Shown piece after piece: positions 9,921 to 21,270 of a stretch of 30,007 nt of DNA (positions are counted from its first letter, which is position 1; each line of letters begins with the position of its first letter). Source of the stretch: Rostrohypoxylon terebratum (lineage: Eukaryota > Ascomycota > Sordariomycetes > Xylariales > Hypoxylaceae); contig MU386055.1 in the NCBI GenBank assembly GCA_022497145.1, forward strand, positions 1 through 30,007, given 5' to 3'. The translations under genes were made by a program, and so were the position numbers. The notes under the pieces were generated by a model. The model saw only the letters and a list, made by a program, of their open reading frames with translations. It was not told where the DNA came from and ran no database searches.

Positions 9921-11508
9921 CGTTTCCTCACTCCCGCAAAGCGGAAAGGAAGAATTAGGAATAACGTCACGGAACCATGAGTAAGATGATGAAGGACGTG
10001 CAGAAAAAAAAACCCAAAATTTAGCTAGGTAGTTAATCACTTCGATTGCCAGGGTAACCTGCCAGGCAATTATCTAATATTACTAGGCAGTCTTACTATA
10101 GGTATATCTTGGAAGTTGGAATTCCGTCCATTACGGGCTTATCGCATCGGACTTCTTTCTACGTCTGATCGCTTCTTGGTCTATCAAGCTCGCCATGATC
10201 CCTGTAAGCTGAAGTCGTCTGGGGTATGGTGAAGATACTGTCGGCATAAGCCGTAATTACCGCAAAGGAAAGAAAAAGCAGTGAACATCAGCAGGTAACT
10301 ACCTAGGTAGGTACTCATTCGTTACATGCTGCATAGGGCTATGAAAAAGCAAGCTATTGGCCTGGCCTTTATGAAGAAATGGCTGCCACACCTTCACGTA
10401 GACCTAGGTACATTACCTAAATATACAGGGGATAGGCATGGGAACACGTTTGTTGTCAGCATCGGAAAGGCTGAGGTGATTGGTCTCCGGACGAAATTTG
10501 TCAGCGAAAAGTAGCATCATCCCACCGTATCTTCTATGAAGCCGTCACGCCTACATACAAAGGGAGGGGGATGTTTGTTATGGGAGGAATGGAATACGAC
10601 AAGGATTCGCTTGGCGGACTTCCCTAAAATCGAGACCGATTCCAGCTACAAGACCTCAATGCAAATGTCAGCCGCTGCGTAGAGAGGTAAAGTTTGCAAA
10701 AATCATAGGCGCAAGTAAACGGCGCCTACATAACCCATACCCATGCAAAAGCCGGGGTCAGTCGCGGATTTGGCCGACACGCCGATCATTACATAGATTA
10801 GTTGTATGAATTTACACTGTGCCGGGAAGGATTTCAATCCTTTGGAGCTTACAGATTCGAGTCGCTGACATGGTGCGTTGCGTGCGTCTCCCTCATCCCT
10901 CTCAAGAAATAGCTGTACATAGATGGTCTGGTGGCAGAGAAATGTCACTACACTATGCGACCACCTCTCAGATATGCATCCTCGAGGAATACTCACCCAA
11001 CCGAGAAGCTGAAAATATTGTCTCCACCCGCTCGTGTCTTCCCGCTTCTCGATCTTTAGACTAAATCCTCGCTAACATCTCTCTTGTGTGTCCTTTAAAC
11101 AAGGGACCAGAAGCTTAATCTGACTTCTGAGTGTTGATTTTAGCCGTGTGCTGACCTAAATGTTTATTTGCATTCCCCACGGGGTAATGAATGCGGTAAG
11201 AATATTCCAAATGTAAATATCATATCATCGATTACGGGAACCAATCTGATGCGACGGGCCGGTCGCATTGTCGAATCACATTTGACCGTTAATTGTGCCA
11301 CCAACACCGATTACTAACACTATTCCCTCATAGTCGAGGTACCGAATTAAGTGATCGAATAAAGCAATCCAAAAAAGTGGAAGTGCTAGAATACAACTTT
11401 CCGCGGGCACCACAAAGCGCAAAGGGTAGGTGTGTATAAAGTTCGTGTCTTCTACTTGCTTCGTTCGTTCCCCCGAGTACCACTGGCGCATTGTTCCAAC
11501 CGCCAAAA
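9921..11508. other. Intergenic between divergent genes
   Basis: Separates the leftward 7TM gene from the rightward acetyltransferase gene, so it should hold both promoters. Open frames here are short, compositionally random and without recognisable motifs. TAGGTA-type words occur at 10301-10313 and 10402-10409. No RNA gene was recognised and no TATA box could be assigned. Confidence 0.5.
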
Positions 11509-12279
11509 ATGCCTCTACAACTTCAAGAAATCGATCCGGAGACCGATTTTCCGGCTCTTGCCAGGTGCCTGTTCGAGTCGTATGAAAACCCACCTCAGAA
11601 GTTTTTCCATGTATTCTTCCCGATCCACGGAGCCGGAGACAAGGCCCGCGAAGATGCCATCGAGGAAGCCGCTACTCGGCTCAAACTCTGGCATACGCAC
11701 GATCCATCGAGCTACTGGCAGAAAGTAGTCGATACCGAGACTGGCAAGATTGCGGGTGGTGCGCTCTGGAACATCCACAAGGAAAATCCATTTGCGAATC
11801 CTCCTGCTGTGCCGGTGACTTGGTTTCCGGAAGGCGGCTCGCGCCGCTTCGTCGAGAAAGCTCTTCAAAACCACAACGCTCCTAGAAGTCGAGCGGCACA
11901 GAGACCGCATGTCTGTAAGTATCGCCACGCCTCACTTTGTTCCTAAAATACTAAGAGGCAAGATCTGTTTATCATTTTCACACACCCCGATTACCGACGT
12001 AAAGGTGTTGGGCAACAGTTCATGGACTGGGGCATGAAGAAAGCGGATGAATTGGGATACGACTTCTTTCTAGACTCGACCCCGTATGGCAGACCCCTGT
12101 ACGAGGCGAATGACTTTGTTTACATTGAGGAAAATGTCAATATACCAAAAACCGACAACCCGGATGACCAGTGGAAAGAAGTAGAGGAAAAAGTAGGCCC
12201 GTTTACGTTCTGGCTTATGTGGAGACCTGTTGGTGGGAAATATGAAGAAGGCAAGACTATCAAGCCTTGGGAGAAGTAG
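11509..12279 (+). CDS. GNAT-family N-acetyltransferase
   Basis: Predicted acetyl-CoA-dependent N-acetyltransferase, probably cytosolic, substrate unknown. Exons 11509-11914 and 11963-12279; a 48-nt intron with GTAAGT donor and a TACTAAG branch site; 240 aa. The chosen ATG has an A-rich context (CCAAAAATG) and starts MPLQLQEIDPETDFPALA, the usual first strand and helix of this family. Splicing yields RPHVYLFIIFTHPDYRRKGV, the beta4/motif A region, with the acetyl-CoA pyrophosphate-binding RRKGVG at 147-152. LDSTPYGRPLYEANDFV after it is the motif B region, where fungal GNATs carry S.PxGxxLYxxxGF; here the usual Gly before the last Phe-Val is Asp. There is no signal peptide. The model is complete. 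Confidence 0.9.
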
Positions 12280-13245
12280 CGGCATTGTGCAGACTTTTCA
12301 GAGGAGTCGGACTGTCATGCCTGGTGCTCTCAAGTCTAAGTACCTATCTATTAATGTAACATATCCGGGCTCCCTTTTTCTTGATAGAAACCCACCCATG
12401 ATCGATTTATTCCTCTTAGACCAACCACTTGCCTACCAAGACATTTAGATCATATTTGGACGTCTAGTAATGCCTTAGATTGACTTACTAATAATAATGT
12501 TCTCAGGATGAGGTCACCGCTCTAGCACTGATCTTCGGAAGCAGTCGGACGCCATATGAGTTCGAAGTCCGGACTAAGCCCTCTCAATATCCACTTCGAA
12601 AGGGCATCACGAAAATAAAAACAAGACTTATCCGTACGAGACGGAAAGGAGTAACTAGAAAGGGACAAATTTGCAGTCAACGCGGGTTGTAGGTTCCGAT
12701 GAACTAACAATACCCCGACAGACCGAAGCTGGAAGAACTAAGACAAGCTCAAGAGTTGGCTAGGCACACGTCGAGCGGCGATGAGACAATTGCGGAGTAA
12801 CGGGGCAAGGACGGCAAATTAACGCGGAGTAGCTAAGCTTCGCGGAGAAGACGAAAAAATTCTGAACGGAATATACCTACCTAGTCCATTTATGTACACC
12901 CCAACCGACCCCATCCGGTAGTCAGCTAGCGTTGATGGGGCTCTTCTTATAACTAACCTCATTACCGGCAGACAACGTGGAGAACTAAATTCTTGCGGGG
13001 TAATGGAGCAGGGTTAAAATGACATTGGCGACCCATTCTGTCCGGTGTCACGAGATTTCTTGTTCGTGAAAGAGTGAGTTGACATAGACGTATGTGGGTT
13101 GTCCTAATGTTAGCGTTTAGAAAAGGGCCGACATGATTATTATATAGGTCAGGTAATCATGTTGAAGGGAGATGAAGGGAGCAAACTTCCGCTGGCTGAG
13201 ACTGCAGCGAATATTGAGAAGCGCCTTCTAATTGATTTGTGAAAC
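12280..13245. promoter_or_regulatory. Intergenic, promoter of the Sde182-like gene
   Basis: No gene seen. A TATATA element at 13141-13146 lies about 100 nt upstream of the next start codon and is the best TATA candidate. A TACCTACCTAG word is at 12874-12884. Confidence 0.4.
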
Positions 13246-14853
13246 ATGGCGCTTTTGAATTCCATCTTCCTTGTGATAGTAGCTCAGCTGAGCCTCTATG
13301 TAGGATGGGCCAATTCGAGTACCAACAGCTCGGCAGGGAACGATGTGGACCTGACGAAGCTCCAGTCGTTCAGCTACAAGCCGCGGATATTCATTATGTC
13401 CGACATCCTCAATGAGCCAGATGATTCGATGTCCCTTGTACGATACCTCTTATACTCAAATGAGTTCGACACCAGGGGAATCTGCGCGACTACATCTTGG
13501 TGGTTGAAAAATGCGACTCATCCGGAAGAGATGCGCAATATCATCAACGCATACGGAGAAGTTGTCGACAATCTGAATAAACATGTCAATCCGAATGCAT
13601 CGTATCAAAGCATCGAGGAGTTGCTCTCGCTCGTTACTTCAGGACCTGCAGTAAGTTGACCATACTCCTGCGTATAAAAACGACGAAAAGGAGTAATGCT
13701 GACGCAAGTACAGGTTTACGGACACGCAGCACTAGATCAGCCCGTGAGCGAGGGTGCCAAACGCATTATTAGTGCCCTGCAGGAATCGGAAGAGCCATTA
13801 TTTATCACGGGATGGGGTGGAACCAATACGTTGGCTCAAGCTCTGCTTCACATGGATAAAACACTGCCGTCTGCCGAAGCTGCGAAGTTGAGATCGCGGA
13901 TCAGATTGTACACGATATCCGACCAAGACGACACGGGTGCCTGGATTCGAGCGCGGTATCCAGACTTGTTCTATATCGTATCCATTCATTCATTTAACGA
14001 ATACCAAGTATCAACTTGGATTGGAATGAATTTGGTCACTTCTCCTGGCGCCAACTCGACCATCGTTCAAAACCCGTGGTTGGATGCCAACATTCGTCTT
14101 GGGCCTCTGGGAGCTATGTACCCGCAGATCATCTATGGAATGGAAGGCGACACCCCTAGTTTCTTATGGCTAGTCCAGAACGGACTCGTGTACAGAGACC
14201 GCATCGATTGGGGTACTTGGGGAGGAAGATATTCCCGACCAGAGCCCCTGGTCGACTGGACCGACGTCTACACTAACCATTTTGTCGACGCGCGAGACAG
14301 TAACGTGATCGGAATAGACGGCAACAGTTACCAAACCAACCAGGCAACGATTTGGCGTTGGCGTAGGGCTTATCAAGATGACTTCGCGGCCCGTATGCGA
14401 TGGACTCTGACGGCGAACTTCTCGGAGGTCGGACATCCGCCCGTGCTAAACATCAACGGCCACCAGGGTCCAGACCCGGTCATCGTGAAGGCGAAGAGCA
14501 ACGAGACATACACGTTTGACGCTGGACTCACGTATGACCCTGATTACCCTTCGGATAATAGTCGCCTGGAGTTTCAGTGGTTCTTGTACTCGGAGCCCAC
14601 CTTCTTCGTGTCCAATGTCACGATCGAAGCTCTCTCGCCTCCAGAGGGAACGAGCGGTACGCTAGACGCCAACGATGCTGGCTTCGCCAACGTGACTCTC
14701 GGGACCAAGGTTCAAATTACCGTTCCGCAGTCGTCCATAAATCCCTACACAGGAGTTGTGAACAATTTCCACGTGATTCTACAAGTTACGAACAGGGCAG
14801 GACTTTATCCGATTAGAAGGTATCAGAGACTTGTTTTCGAGTATGAAAATTAA
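13246..14853 (+). CDS. Secreted Sde182/DUF1593 nucleoside-hydrolase-like protein
   Basis: Predicted extracellular protein of the DUF1593 family (Sde182 type, named for a cellulose-binding protein of Saccharophagus). The biochemical role of fungal members is unclear; association with plant cell-wall material is known-family knowledge. Exons 13246-13650 and 13714-14853; a 63-nt phase-0 intron; 514 aa. The signal peptide is about residues 1-22. The N-terminal domain (about 46-375) starts with PRIFIMSDILNEPDDSMSLV, where the EPDD replaces the DxDxxxDD metal loop of nucleoside hydrolases. GWGGTNTLAQAL (168-179) and the later TISDQDDTGAWIR are further family landmarks. From about 378 (HPPVLNINGH) a beta-rich C-terminal domain follows, ending in YQRLVFEYEN, as usual for the family. 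There are several N-glycosylation sequons. Complete, no defects seen. Confidence 0.92.
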
Positions 14854-15230
14854 GGGGATGGTTACCTAGTTAATTGGCGGATACAGCTGTACTAGAAACT
14901 TAACTATAAATGATGCAAACCCGGCAAGCGGTAGAGGTCCACAATTCAAAACTACCTAAGGTATAGAATAACCAAGCACGGAAGTCCTATAATGGTGATT
15001 TTTGCAAGACTTTTTGAAGGTGAATGGCTATTAGTTATCCATTAAGAAGATTATAGTTGAAGTTGCAAGATCGAAAAGACCGAAAAGAAGGATCGGTGGG
15101 GCGGGAGATGCGGGGCCCCCAAGAGGATCAAATAAGGCCACGTGAAAGTCAGAGGGCCCAGGAAGCAAGGATATATGTAGCGTGTTAAAGTTGAAAATTT
15201 ATGTCAGGTGCAAGTCTGTTCATACTAGAG
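14854..15230. other. Intergenic before tRNA-Cys
   Basis: Holds the 3' end of the Sde182-like transcript and the upstream flank of the tRNA gene. No ORF or motif of note; a purine-rich GGGGCGGGAGATGCGGGGCC stretch is at about 15098-15117. Confidence 0.5.
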
Positions 15231-15302
15231 GGAACAGTAGCTCAGAGGTAGAGCAGCGGACTGCAGTTCCGAAGGTCGCTGGTTCAATTCCGGCCTGTTC
15301 CT
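15231..15302 (+). tRNA. tRNA-Cys (anticodon GCA)
   Basis: A 72-nt cloverleaf without intron. The acceptor stem is GGAACAG (15231-15237) with CTGTTCC (15295-15301), all seven pairs Watson-Crick, and U as discriminator base. D-arm GCTC/GAGC. Anticodon loop CTGCAGT with GCA at 15263-15265. Variable loop AGGTC. T-arm GCTGG/CCGGC around TTCAATT, with one U-G pair. The first anticodon-stem pair (G27-A43) is a mismatch; the other four pair. A and B box promoter elements are present (TAGCTCAGAGG, GGTTCAATTCC). A TTTT at 15313 and T-runs at 15344-15363 provide a pol III stop. Confidence 0.95.
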
Positions 15303-16641
15303 TCCTTATTTATTTTGTTCCTGCTTCGTTCTTTCCTTCCTTATTTTTTTTTCTTTTTTTTTTGTGTTTCCGCCATGTATCAAATGTTTAGGTTGGAAGG
15401 GACCATTCTATTCCGTCAATTCGATCAATTAATTAACCTAGGTCCTAACCTAGGTAGCTTATCAATCTATAATCATATTTCATGTTGGATTTTCATTGCT
15501 CGTCTTTTGATGCACTTCGTCATATTGCAGCAGAAGGTTTATATCTTGGCAGTCGATATTTTCCTTAGAATGGTTGTAGTGAGCATCTCAACTTACTATT
15601 GCCGACGGCTTCTCGAAACCCATAGTTCAACGCCCTGATGTTACGGGATCGTGGCTGAGACAATTACATCGACGCATCAGGTAGCCCTTCAACTACTCTA
15701 CTTTGGAGCCGGTTGCGAAAAACCTCCCGCGGAAACCGAAGTCCAATTCGATTAGACGTCTACTTGTCAGTCTTCTAATGGATGGAGTGCGAGGCTGGAT
15801 ACCTCCAGTGCTCTCTTTGTAGCTAGGTATGTAGAAAGGGTAGACTGAACTACTGCTCTTTGGGAGAGCCGATTCCCTTTCTAAACCAAGACATGATTGA
15901 AGATGTGACGTGATGTGATGCACAGGATATTCCAGTTCAAATATATCATACCTGCCTAGTACCTACTGTATCGTTTTTAATCAACCCCCAAGTTGACTTT
16001 GTTTTCAAAATGGAACCTTCGGAGTATTTTGTTGCAAATGAACGCCGTGCATTGGCCGCTATGGATACATAAGACTTAAGTTATAGGGGTATTGGGACCC
16101 GTAGGACAGCTGTAAGCCCCGTCGTTAGCGCATAGGACGTAGGCGTAGGTTGACACCGCCGCAATCCAACTTCGGCGTGCTGAATACGGTAAGAATAGGG
16201 GACTAAATCCCCACTACGGTGGCCGAGGTGAGTCAACTACCGAGATCCATCCATGTGGATAGTGGATTATTCTATGTTCTGTCTGTTTGTCCGCCAACAA
16301 CGTATCGTTGTCTGAGAGCTCCTTCTAACTTCCAAGGTTTATTCTCGTAAGTGCCAATTAATACTGGCTTATGCCTGAGGATAGTTTTGAAGACTTCAAG
16401 AGAAGAAATTTATTTAATTCAATACATTCCACCCCGTTCTTCACTTCCACTTCCACTTTCACTTCTCCCAGGTTAACTCACATTACCATAGCTTGACTAC
16501 CAACCCATATAATCAAAACATCAAAAGGCAATCTTCTCTTCATTTACACTCTTTTAATCTAGCACTTATCAATCTACATAGCACTCAGCCTAACACTGAA
16601 CCTTACACTCAAGTAGGCCGACACAAGTTGTTGTGATCAGC
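15303..16641. promoter_or_regulatory. Long intergenic region, promoter of the E2-F-box gene
   Basis: No gene seen beyond the tRNA tail. CCTAGGTCCTAACCTAGGTA occurs at 15438-15457. A small perfect inverted repeat GGGGA-ctaaa-TCCCC is at 16198-16212. A pyrimidine-rich run at 16438-16470 (repeated CACTTCC/CACTTTC units) lies about 170-200 nt before the E2-F-box start codon, as is common in fungal core promoters. Confidence 0.4.
15313..15363 (+). terminator. T-runs after tRNA-Cys, likely pol III terminator
   Basis: TTTT at 15313-15316 is the first possible RNA polymerase III stop, 11 nt after the tRNA. Two longer T-runs (15344-15352 and 15354-15363) could act as backups. Confidence 0.6.
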
Positions 16642-18727
16642 ATGGCTGCCGCGAATTCTTCAACGGGTGCATCGAGCGTGCCTAATGGTGATGCCGGTGC
16701 TCAATTTAGACAGCGCCGCTTTCTCATGGACATCAAAGAACTGGTCGAAAAGCCGTATCCTAACATTGCCCTCCATACCTATGATTTAGACCTCTCAAAC
16801 GCATGTCTAGTCCTTACTCCTGAGAACTACAAACCTCTTCACTTAACTGTCCACTTTACCCCTTCTTACCCCGTGGACCCGCCGCAAATCAAGGTGGACT
16901 CGTCCGTTGTCCACCCCAACGTATTATACGGGGGATACATTTGCGCAACAATCCTGCGACGCACTGATGAACATACACCAGCTTATACCCTCAAGGCTAT
17001 AGCCATCCAGCTGCTAAGTTTCTTTTCCAGCGACTCCATTGAGCAGGAGTATGGTGGAAAGTATAATCTTGAAAACTTCAGGTAAGTTCGCTTTAGATGG
17101 ATCGCTTTTCTACTTGCGAAATTAGCTAACTTGATCGACAAGAGCTACGGATCAAAAGTTACTTGATGGATTCAAATGTGCCTTTTGTTCCTTTGGCGAC
17201 GGGAGCTACCGAAAGCCCGCGTTGACAGTAATGGCATCAAAAGGTCGGTATGATGCGCGCGTTGGCACTAATCCGGACGGATGGCCAACTATCTCGAGCA
17301 AGCGGCAATCGTCGCCGTCAACACCATCGCAATCCCCGAAGGTCCAAGTTGAACCACAACCGATCCAGCAGAAGACCGTGAAGACTTGCGCGATCGACCG
17401 TCTACCAAACGAGTTACTTGCATTAATTCTTGACAAGTTGGACTATGACCAACTGACAGAGTTTGCTGCTGCTTGGCCCAGAATCAGCAACATCATTCGA
17501 GACTTCGAGATCATGAGACAGCGCGAACTTCAATGCTTCTGTCTGAAGCAGGACTACCGGTCTGTCAATCTCGGCGTAGGGGTATCGATCAACCGGGGTC
17601 AGATCGCATCAGAATTCGACCTCTTGTCGCAAGATGCTTTCAAGCACTGGGATCACCGTAAGGCAGTCAACAACATTGCCTTTCAGCACTGGCTCCCTCT
17701 ACCAATCGCACACCATCATTGGAGGAGAGTGAAGGGAGATGCCAAGGATGTCCTAAATGCGATGAAGTCTCAGATCAAGAACGTCCACGGGTTCGGTGAG
17801 GCTCAGGTACTCTTCGCGTTCATGAATGACGTAGTGGTTCGACTCAACCAGACAGCCGAGCCTAGGAGTGACGATGCCGGCGAACAGAAAAAGAGCAATC
17901 TTCGTCACGCCTCGGAGAAGGCAATCGATTCGTACTTTCATCTCTTTCATCTCTTGGTCTGCCTTGCCATCGAGGATCCCTCGTTGGTTGACCATGCCAA
18001 TTCTCTGATTCAGAACTTTATGGGTGGAAAGCAATCCAAGACAGATTGCCCTAACCTAGGACACCTTCTTATCGCGTTGCTGATTTCCGACATCGAAGTA
18101 ACCGACGAACTGAGGAAGGCTATTATCACCGAAGCTATCACAAGAAACGTTGTTTGGCTTCTCGACAGAAAGGGCGCGAATATGCCCGAACTGTCATTCA
18201 TCGAACCCGGTCCAGTGTCGGCCTACCGTCTAGACAAGACTTTCCAAGGATCTCGTACTTCTTATCGGCTTCTCATGTTCTCGGAGCTATTCCGACGCAC
18301 CGCACGACCCTCGCACACCAAGCCCCTCACTGAGGTCCGCGATGAGCTATTTAAGCGCCGTGGCGCCCCTCCCCGCAACGCGGCGCAGGAATTGTCGGAG
18401 ACGGTTCGACGTCTGCACACCATTGACAACTTCCCGGCTTTCCTGAGGGAAATGGGCCTTCAGAAGATACCGGATGCGCAGGTCTTCACTGCCATTCTAC
18501 GAAAGACGGTGCTCTCGAGTGTGAGCAAAGGCTACTCGACTTGGGGTATGCATCCCAAGTATGCCCTATTACTACGAGTGAAGAAGGACAAGGTATTGTG
18601 GGCGAATCGTCGCCTCTGGTTGAGTGGAGACGATGCGCATTGGTTGAACGAGCATTGGAATGACAACCTGGGCTCCTATCGCAGAAGCTTTTTCCCAGGC
18701 CAAGAAACACGAAGAGGACGTAACTAA
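16642..18727 (+). CDS. E2 ubiquitin-conjugating domain fused to F-box protein
   Basis: Exons 16642-17081 and 17143-18727; a 61-nt intron (GTAAGT, branch GCTAAC, acceptor ACAAG); 674 aa. Residues about 24-146 form an E2 (UBC) fold: a DLDLSNACLVLTPENYKPLH meander, a YPVDPPQIK strand, the HPN motif (91-93) and the active-site Cys101 in GGYICATIL. The HPN-to-Cys spacing of eight residues is exactly that of classical E2s, so the domain looks catalytically competent. A CAFC pair (159, 162) follows, then a Pro/Ser/Gln-rich linker. A canonical F-box starts near 231 (IDRLPNELLALILDKLDYDQ), which should bind Skp1. The remaining ~400 residues are helical and match no repeat domain I recognise. Predicted role: ubiquitin transfer physically tied to an SCF-type or self-contained ligase. 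The ATG was chosen for its GCATGG context; the frame upstream has no other ATG. Confidence 0.9.
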
Positions 18728-18879
18728 TCCCGTGGGTGGATGACATATCAAGCTGGAAAATTGGCGAACACGCGAAATGCGAAAGCAGTAGCAATGGTTA
18801 GTCATGCTTGATAGTAAGGCGCTTTGCATTATGAAATATCAGTGAAGGCGCTGGATAATTCTGAGTCCCCTGGATGAGT

Positions 18880-19140
18880 TTAATCATCACGAATGAATAA
18901 AAATAAAAGAACGACTAAAAAAATGAAGCTGAAAATGTTTTGTGTGAAAAAGTTCAAGATGTCCGAATTGCTGTCTTTTGATTCCAAATTCCCCACCTCC
19001 CATTTCCCCAATATTATGTCAGCTACAACCTCTTTAGTCAAAGCTTCCGTTTCCTGGGATGGAATATTAACTGGGAATACAGCATAATTACCCTGGAGAT
19101 CAACACCCCAAAACCTCCCGCATGGGCTTAGCTCATCCAT
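18880..19140 (-). CDS. Small uncertain ORF, 86 aa with hydrophobic C-terminus
   Basis: An ATG in strong context (AAAAATGGATG) opens 86 codons that end in a hydrophobic segment (FIFLVVLLFLF) followed by a short charged tail, so a small tail-anchored membrane protein is conceivable. It lies convergent to the E2-F-box gene and divergent from the Zn2Cys6 gene. I recognise no family, and no further exon could be found upstream. It may equally be a chance ORF or a decayed C-terminal exon. Confidence 0.2.
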   Translation of the reverse strand: MDELSPCGRFWGVDLQGNYAVFPVNIPSQETEALTKEVVADIILGKWEVGNLESKDSNSDILNFFTQNIFSFIFLVVLLFLFIRDD

Positions 19141-19663
19141 TTTTCTTCATCCGCCACTCACATCACGATAATCACGATAATCCTTTGCTACATCATGATT
19201 GAATGATGACCTGAAGCACGATTACATATAAGAACTTGATCAGCAAGGACGCAAAATAGCATTATGATTATTAACTCAGCAGCTCAGATACCTATCAAGC
19301 CACTCTAAACCAGGATAAGTCCTCGGCACGTCCCGTGGAAGACAGGGCCCTTCAACCTTGGGGCTGAGGTCAGCTATGGGGATATATGGGCGCGGGAGTT
19401 AGTGATTGGGTCTAGCCCCATCTAGAGCACGGATGCCAATGCGAAAGTAACTAGTATCTCCTATTAATTGGAATCTTTATTACAGCATATAACCATAAGA
19501 TTTATCTTGTTGATATTCGCATGTTCAGGTTCTACGGATCTATCAGTATGTTGAGACTTCAACGAAGACGGATGTTGTCGTAATACGTTGTACGCCATAA
19601 ACATTCAACATAACACCTACATAACAAGTTCAATATCCACTCTATCTCCAAGACTCACTCCAC
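19141..19663. promoter_or_regulatory. Promoter region of the Zn2Cys6 regulator
   Basis: No gene seen. ATCACGATA is tandemly repeated at about 19163-19182. No TATA box could be assigned with confidence. Confidence 0.35.
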
Positions 19664-21270
19664 ATGGTGGCCTGGAGTACCCGCTGTGCATCTTGTCGGC
19701 AGAAGAAGATCAAAGTAGGTCTCCCGCCATCAAGTTGGCATTGCTTTTTCTGACTCGCTGTAGTGTGATCGGCAGTGGCCTGCATGCTGGCAATGTCAAA
19801 AGGCCAAGCTGCAATGCTCCGGTCCACCGGACAAGGTGAAATTTGTCTCAGAAAACGTCGCGGAGAGTTCCTCGCAGGCGGCCCTTGTCCACCGCTTCGG
19901 ACCGCGCTCAAACTTCCAGACTCCCCCAAGGAGACAGCCGGTAATACCTAGTTCGGTGCCGTCGAGCCAGCCAACTTTAGTCGGAGGCGAGCTTGTTTCC
20001 TTGTTAACGTCCCAGGCGAAGACATTCGGCTTCTCCAGCTTCGCACATATCTTGCAGCAAGTTCCGGCTATGCTTAATGGCTCTCAGGCGTTAACTAGCG
20101 CCGTGTCTTGTCTATCCGATGCGCGAAAGCGACAATCGATGACCCCAAAACCTGAGAGAAAACTTGATCTCAAGTTGTATGGCGCCGCATTACGTAATCT
20201 GAGGTTTTCCCTCCAAGATGCCAACGAACTCGACAAATTAGAAACTTTGTTAGCAACTCTGGTCATGTGGAGAGTCGAGGTTGGTACCGTCTTGAGTTCC
20301 ATGCGGCCCAGCCTTTCTTATTGACTTCGACGTAGGCCACGATTGCTACTACGGTGGAATTGCCCTATCTGCTTGCGACTTGGTCGGTTCACCTGGCCGG
20401 TGCCGCATACCTCCTAGAACGTCTTGGGCCGAAAGCAGCCAAGAATGAGCTCGTGTTCTCTGTGATCCTAGAAAGTCTTTCTGAACTTGTAAGTCTCTTG
20501 ATATTCTGTATTCGATCAAAAACTGACCTTCACAGTCATCTCACTATTATGCCCGTAACCAATGGTTTTTCATGGGCTCTCCGGAATGGCAGCGAATCTT
20601 TGACGAGAAGCGAAACGTATCTGTTGCTAATAGGTTGCTATTCAAGGTATACGGCCAGATGTCGGTGTTCCCAGATGTGATGAGAGACCTGCGAAGATAC
20701 CATTTGGGACAAGTCGGCTACAATCATATTCGTTCGAGAATTGTCCTGATGCGTACCGTGCTGGACACCATCGAAGACCCCGTGCAGACCATTCTCGAGA
20801 ACCAGTCTGTTGTTCAGAAGAGACCTGCCTCTTCCCCGGTTTCCCCCGTTGAGGAAATTTACTGCACTGAAGATAGCGATGTTCCGCGGGCTTGCTGTCT
20901 ATACTCGCTGGCTAAGATCGTGGCGAACAACATGTTAGCGTCGCTCGATGGGCCGTCGCAGAGGTCCGAGGAGGAAAATTACTTACAGAGCAGAAGAATA
21001 TGGATGTTCCATGAGCAGGCCACCAAAGTGGGCTCATTCGGCATGCACTATTATCCCACCGCTCTCCTCCTGACATATGGCAGTGCCGAGTCCATGGAGA
21101 CAGAAGATTGGATAGTAGATCTACTGAACCTGCTTCAGGAGCGAAACCCAGCCACAGATATCATGTGGACTAGGGAGGAGATTTTTCAAAGAAATTACGC
21201 TACAAGCGGAACTATTTGGCCGTCCTTGCCACCCGAACAATTTTTACTCATGACAGGGTCATCGGAGTAA
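19664..21270 (+). CDS. Zn2Cys6 binuclear-cluster transcription factor (Fungal_trans_2 type)
   Basis: Nuclear DNA-binding regulator. Exons 19664-19714, 19764-20279, 20336-20488, 20536-21270; introns 49, 56 and 47 nt, all phase 0; 484 aa. The first intron falls inside the zinc cluster: exon 1 gives RCASCRQKKIK and exon 2 continues CDRQWPACWQCQKAKLQC, so the six ligands are C8, C11, C18, C25, C28 and C35 with C-x2-C-x6-C-x6-C-x2-C-x6-C spacing. A Pro/Ser/Arg linker follows (about 45-90). The rest is the helical regulatory domain of the fungal-specific type (WSVHLAGAAYLLERLGPK; SSHYYARNQWFFMGSPEWQ). The second donor, GTTGGT, is weak but keeps frame and family pattern. It may control a neighbour (amidase, GPI protein), but nothing in the sequence proves it. 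Confidence 0.92.

Noticed and set aside
10326..11064. Several 60-100 codon ORFs between the 7TM and GNAT genes
   Set aside because: Random-looking composition, no motif, no supported splice connection.
16198..16212. GGGGA-ctaaa-TCCCC inverted repeat as a terminator or RNA element
   Set aside because: A 5-bp stem in intergenic DNA is easily found by chance and has no adjoining RNA gene.
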